Below, in pieces: positions 5,850 through 7,856 of a DNA stretch of 7,856 nucleotides. The stretch covers positions 1 through 7,856 of the forward strand of contig NZ_JACUUA010000153.1 of NCBI RefSeq assembly GCF_014859565.1, given 5' to 3'. Every line of letters begins with the position of its first letter. The first letter of the stretch is position 1. Origin of the DNA: Marinospirillum sp. Lineage in GTDB: Bacteria; Pseudomonadota; Gammaproteobacteria; Pseudomonadales; Halomonadaceae. The notes beneath the pieces were generated by a model that was not told where the DNA came from, did no database searches, and saw nothing but the letters and a program-made list of their open reading frames with translations. Made by a program: the position numbers and the translations under genes.

Positions 5850-6836
5850 TCAATTGCTTGGCATCGCCTGGGTGATCCTCGCTTCTTCAGGCTTAATCAC
5901 CTGGCGGCCCTGCTTGATGATACTGCCGGTTATTTCACGATTCAAGCTTATGAAGGGGCGAATGGTGCGAACAGACCAGGTATCACCATCCACATCAATC
6001 AGCAAGTCCCCGCCCCAAACTTGGCTGCTGTTTTTACCGCACTCACGGGCATAAACCGCATCAAGAAACCCCTCGCCTCGCAAGCGTGACTCGATCAGCT
6101 TTGCGGCCTTTTCGGTGCCACCGGTACAAACAAAGGCTTTGCCAAAACCAGGAAAGTCCGGCAATTCTTGGATGATCCTTTCTTTGATGTTGGCCTGCTG
6201 TTTCTTGCTAACAGGGATTGGTACTTCCGATGGCAGATATTCCTGGTTGATCCAATTATCCAGATCAGGCATATACCATGAACCCTGGATTGCATTGCAG
6301 ATGGCATCTTCAAGCTCAAGGGGACGAATCCATTCTCCTTCTTCAATGCGATTCATCAGCTGCTCAAATATGGCCATAGCCTCCTGATCTTTGATTACAG
6401 GCCGTCGCGCCAGCTGACTATCCATGGCGCAAAGCATGTGAACAATTTGTGCCAGTCCCTTTGCAGCGGCATCGGGTGATGTGTAACTTGAAAGTCCAGG
6501 CACCTTAAGGAAAGGCTTGAATACTTGACCTTCATCATGCTTGCGAATGGCCGCAAGGTACTGTTCCCCGCCCGAATCCCGAACCAGCATGTACTGGCTA
6601 TTTGCGAATTCGGGCTGCAATCGTACCGGACGCACGTCATCAGCATCAGCCGCCAGGGTCATGCCACTGAAATCAGCATTATCTACAACAGTGCAATACA
6701 CCTTGCTGCGATCTTCATCAAACCCTGTAATAGCAGCAGTGAAGACACCACCCAAGCCTGATGGCACCTGAACCTTGTCGTACACTTTGGAATTTTTCAA
6801 AAAATCCTGAGTCGGTATTGCTGGATATGTGTTCAT
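5850..6836 (-). CDS. Hypothetical protein, 328 residues
   Basis: Not recognised. ATG 6836 has only a weak AGGT about 11 nt upstream, but coding character continues throughout and no better start is seen. Residues 16-75 (SKVYDKVQVP, AAITGFDEDRSKVYCTVVDN, DDVRPVRL) alternate like a small beta-barrel of SH3/Tudor type; this is my reading of the pattern, not a match. Residues 125-200 are helical (AAAKGLAQIVHMLCAMD, EAMAIFEQLMNRIEEGEW). The last third (AFVCTGGTEKAAKLIESRL, then VWGGDLLIDVDGDTWSVRTI) looks alpha/beta with a strong strand pair. No signal peptide, membrane helix or nucleotide-binding motif is evident. The stop lies 13 bp before the 124-residue gene, so the two are likely one operon. 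Confidence 0.83.
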   Translation of the reverse strand: MNTYPAIPTQDFLKNSKVYDKVQVPSGLGGVFTAAITGFDEDRSKVYCTVVDNADFSGMTLAADADDVRPVRLQPEFANSQYMLVRDSGGEQYLAAIRKHDEGQVFKPFLKVPGLSSYTSPDAAAKGLAQIVHMLCAMDSQLARRPVIKDQEAMAIFEQLMNRIEEGEWIRPLELEDAICNAIQGSWYMPDLDNWINQEYLPSEVPIPVSKKQQANIKERIIQELPDFPGFGKAFVCTGGTEKAAKLIESRLRGEGFLDAVYARECGKNSSQVWGGDLLIDVDGDTWSVRTIRPFISLNREITGSIIKQGRQVIKPEEARITQAMPSN

Positions 6837-6939
6837 GCTTTATTGACCTGTATATCTGCTGGCTTAATGTGAGCGTAGAGCTGCGTTAAAAAGAGATATA
6901 GCCAAAACCATGCGGCTTTGCAGGGTGATAGCAGATTGG

Positions 6940-6959
6940 TCAGCGCGTGGAGCCGCTGA
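6940..6959. repeat. Short hairpin downstream of the broken small gene
   Basis: TCAGCG and CGCTGA form a 6-bp stem with an 8-nt loop. Read on the minus strand it lies just after the stop of the 6978-7114 remnant and after GCATAACAAGTG, a sequence similar to the start of integron attC sites. It has no T tract, so it is not an obvious terminator. Confidence 0.3.
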
Positions 6960-6977
6960 TTCACTTGTTATGCCTGC

Positions 6978-7114
6978 TTAGTCCTCTACCTTTTCACCCT
7001 TTACAATAGAACTGATTACAGCATCAGGCATTTCTTCTGCCATTATTTGACGGGCTTCTTCTGTTTCTGCATCAACACTCGCTCGAACTCAAATTCTTGC
7101 ATTTGCATCCCCAT
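6978..7114 (-). pseudogene. Probable frameshifted small gene (about 45 codons)
   Basis: Two overlapping minus-strand frames read like one short protein. Frame A begins at ATG 7114 (or 7108, or 7102 with GGGG six bases upstream) and gives MGMQMQEFEFE before drifting to a stop at 7043. Frame B, open from 7088 to TAA 6978, gives a protein-like acidic tail with RASVDAETEEARQIMAEEMP and ISSIVKGEKVED. A stop (7089-7091) blocks frame B upstream and it has no start codon of its own. A single-base indel near 7080-7090 would join the two. A sequencing error or programmed frameshift would look the same. The function is unknown. Confidence 0.4.
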
Positions 7115-7156
7115 TTCCCCATTCACGGTTAAAAATTTAGTGCTAACTTACCATAG

Positions 7157-7212
7157 ATACAGGATAGCCTTCAAGGCATTTCCTTCATTACGCCATGCGG
7201 GCTATCCTGTAT
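7157..7212. promoter_or_regulatory. 13-bp inverted repeat in the divergent region before the 7264 gene
   Basis: ATACAGGATAGCC (7157-7169) and GGCTATCCTGTAT (7200-7212) are perfect reverse complements separated by 30 bp. A second, smaller dyad GGTTA-AGTGA-TAACC follows at 7217-7231. The pair lies between the divergent small gene and the 7264 gene. That suits paired operator half-sites or a leader hairpin; no T tract follows. Confidence 0.5.
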
Positions 7213-7263
7213 AGCTGGTTAAGTGATAACCTGCATGTATTTGTTTTCAAATGGATAGAGTTA

Positions 7264-7827
7264 ATGAGTGAAACCGCTGCCGTCCGCATCAAAATCATTA
7301 CCAGCATTGAATTTCAATCCGCTGCCACGCTGGATGCTGCCCAGGGCTTTGGTGAAGGCCGATACCGGTCAGAACTGGTGCACCCCAAGGCAAAACGTGT
7401 CTTTGAGGCTCGGGATGATCGTACCGATGCGATGCACTGGTTGATGCGAAGCCTGGCGGATACGCTCGGCTCCTTCAAAAAAGGCATTCAGGCTGACATT
7501 GAACTCAACGTGCCAGAGACCCTTACCCCTTTGCTGCTGATCCTTTTTGATGAGAATGGACAGACTCGGCATGATCCAGGCCTGGTGCTTTCCCATCCGA
7601 TAGAACCCCTGGCAAGCCATTTGAGGATGTACCAGGTTTTCTATTACGCAGCGCATGGAATGAACCTCTCCTTCCGTGTTAATGGAAAATCCCTTTCAGA
7701 TTACACTCAAGAGCCACCCCAGAAGGATTCGACCCACGGGAAGACCGGCACCCCTGCTGTGGAAAACACGCCCAAATTGCCTGTTATTCGAGCTGGACTG
7801 CCCATTGTCAATGGCCATTTATTTTGA
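7264..7827 (+). CDS. Hypothetical protein, probably 3'-truncated by an insertion sequence (187 residues)
   Basis: Not recognised. The frame is open from ATG 7195, but that start lies inside the inverted-repeat spacer and its first 23 codons read poorly, so ATG 7264 (MSETAAVRIK) is preferred; GGATAGAG lies just upstream. The protein looks soluble and globular, with a helix at 55-74 (DAMHWLMRSLADTLGSFKKG), a beta segment at 76-96 (ending TLTPLLLILFDENG) and another hydrophobic stretch at 117-130. After residue 148 it becomes Pro/Thr/Lys-rich, like a linker leading to something now missing. The last six codons (from 7807) fall in tandem repeats that look like an insertion-sequence tip, so the native C-terminus is probably lost. 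No relation to the neighbouring minus-strand operon can be shown. Confidence 0.72.
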   Translation: MSETAAVRIKIITSIEFQSAATLDAAQGFGEGRYRSELVHPKAKRVFEARDDRTDAMHWLMRSLADTLGSFKKGIQADIELNVPETLTPLLLILFDENGQTRHDPGLVLSHPIEPLASHLRMYQVFYYAAHGMNLSFRVNGKSLSDYTQEPPQKDSTHGKTGTPAVENTPKLPVIRAGLPIVNGHLF

Positions 7828-7856
7828 CCCACCTTTGGCCAATAAAATTGACCCAC
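7806..7856. mobile_element. Probable tip of an IS21-type insertion sequence (continues beyond the window)
   Basis: Two direct repeats of 21 bp, at 7812-7832 and 7836-7856, match at 17 positions with a 24-bp period. Each starts TGGCCA and ends TTGACCCAC, and they follow a TGTCA at 7806. Multiple direct repeats of a GTGGGTCAA-type motif near a TGT tip are characteristic of IS21-family ends, where they act as transposase-binding sites. This assignment is from memory of that pattern. Neither the transposase genes nor a target duplication can be seen here. Confidence 0.5.

Noticed and set aside
1..7856. CRISPR arrays, tRNA or rRNA genes
   Set aside because: I saw no regularly spaced repeats, cloverleaf-like sequence or rRNA-like stretch on either strand.

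Overview
The window looks like accessory DNA (integrative element, plasmid or genomic island) of a Gram-negative bacterium, most likely a proteobacterium. This is inferred from three things: a mid-GC coding style with AT-richer spacers, Shine-Dalgarno-led genes of plasmid/phage type, and insertion-sequence remnants at both edges. I see no rRNA, tRNA, CRISPR array, replication, conjugation or integrase gene, so neither the host nor the element can be named.

Layout. (1) 1-277: the 3' end of an IS200/IS605-family tnpB gene with the hairpin and probable cleavage tetranucleotide of the element's right end. (2) 278-694: no supported gene. (3) 722-1210 (minus): an unknown 162-residue protein whose stop codon lies inside its own strong intrinsic terminator. 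(4) 1211-1648: non-coding DNA with several short palindromes, probably operators, in front of the next block. (5) 1708-5312 (plus): three co-oriented genes. The first is a 583-residue protein with a Cys-cluster domain and a beta-rich segment, a layout I associate with uncharacterised phage and plasmid proteins. The second is a 162-residue protein made of a duplicated domain. The third is a 386-residue protein behind a near-perfect ribosome-binding site. (6) 5313-5461: convergent spacer with a 13-bp-arm inverted repeat that overlaps a 14-bp perfect palindrome. (7) 5462-6836 (minus): two genes 13 bp apart, a 124-residue protein with a phage/plasmid-type motif and an unknown 328-residue protein. 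(8) 6837-7263: a probably frameshifted small gene, then a regulatory-looking region with a 13-bp inverted repeat. (9) 7264-7827 (plus): an unknown gene whose last codons run into tandem 21-bp repeats that look like the tip of an IS21-type element reaching past the window's end.

Apart from tnpB, no gene has a function I can assign. The genes resemble the poorly characterised cargo carried by conjugative elements and prophages. Co-orientation and spacing make 1708-5312 and 5462-6836 plausible operons, but their roles are open. The most distinctive observations are the internal duplication in the 3641-4129 protein, the 12-bp tandem duplication that multiplies ribosome-binding site plus ATG in front of the 5462 gene, the nested inverted repeats at 5377-5437, and the IS-like end at 7806-7856.
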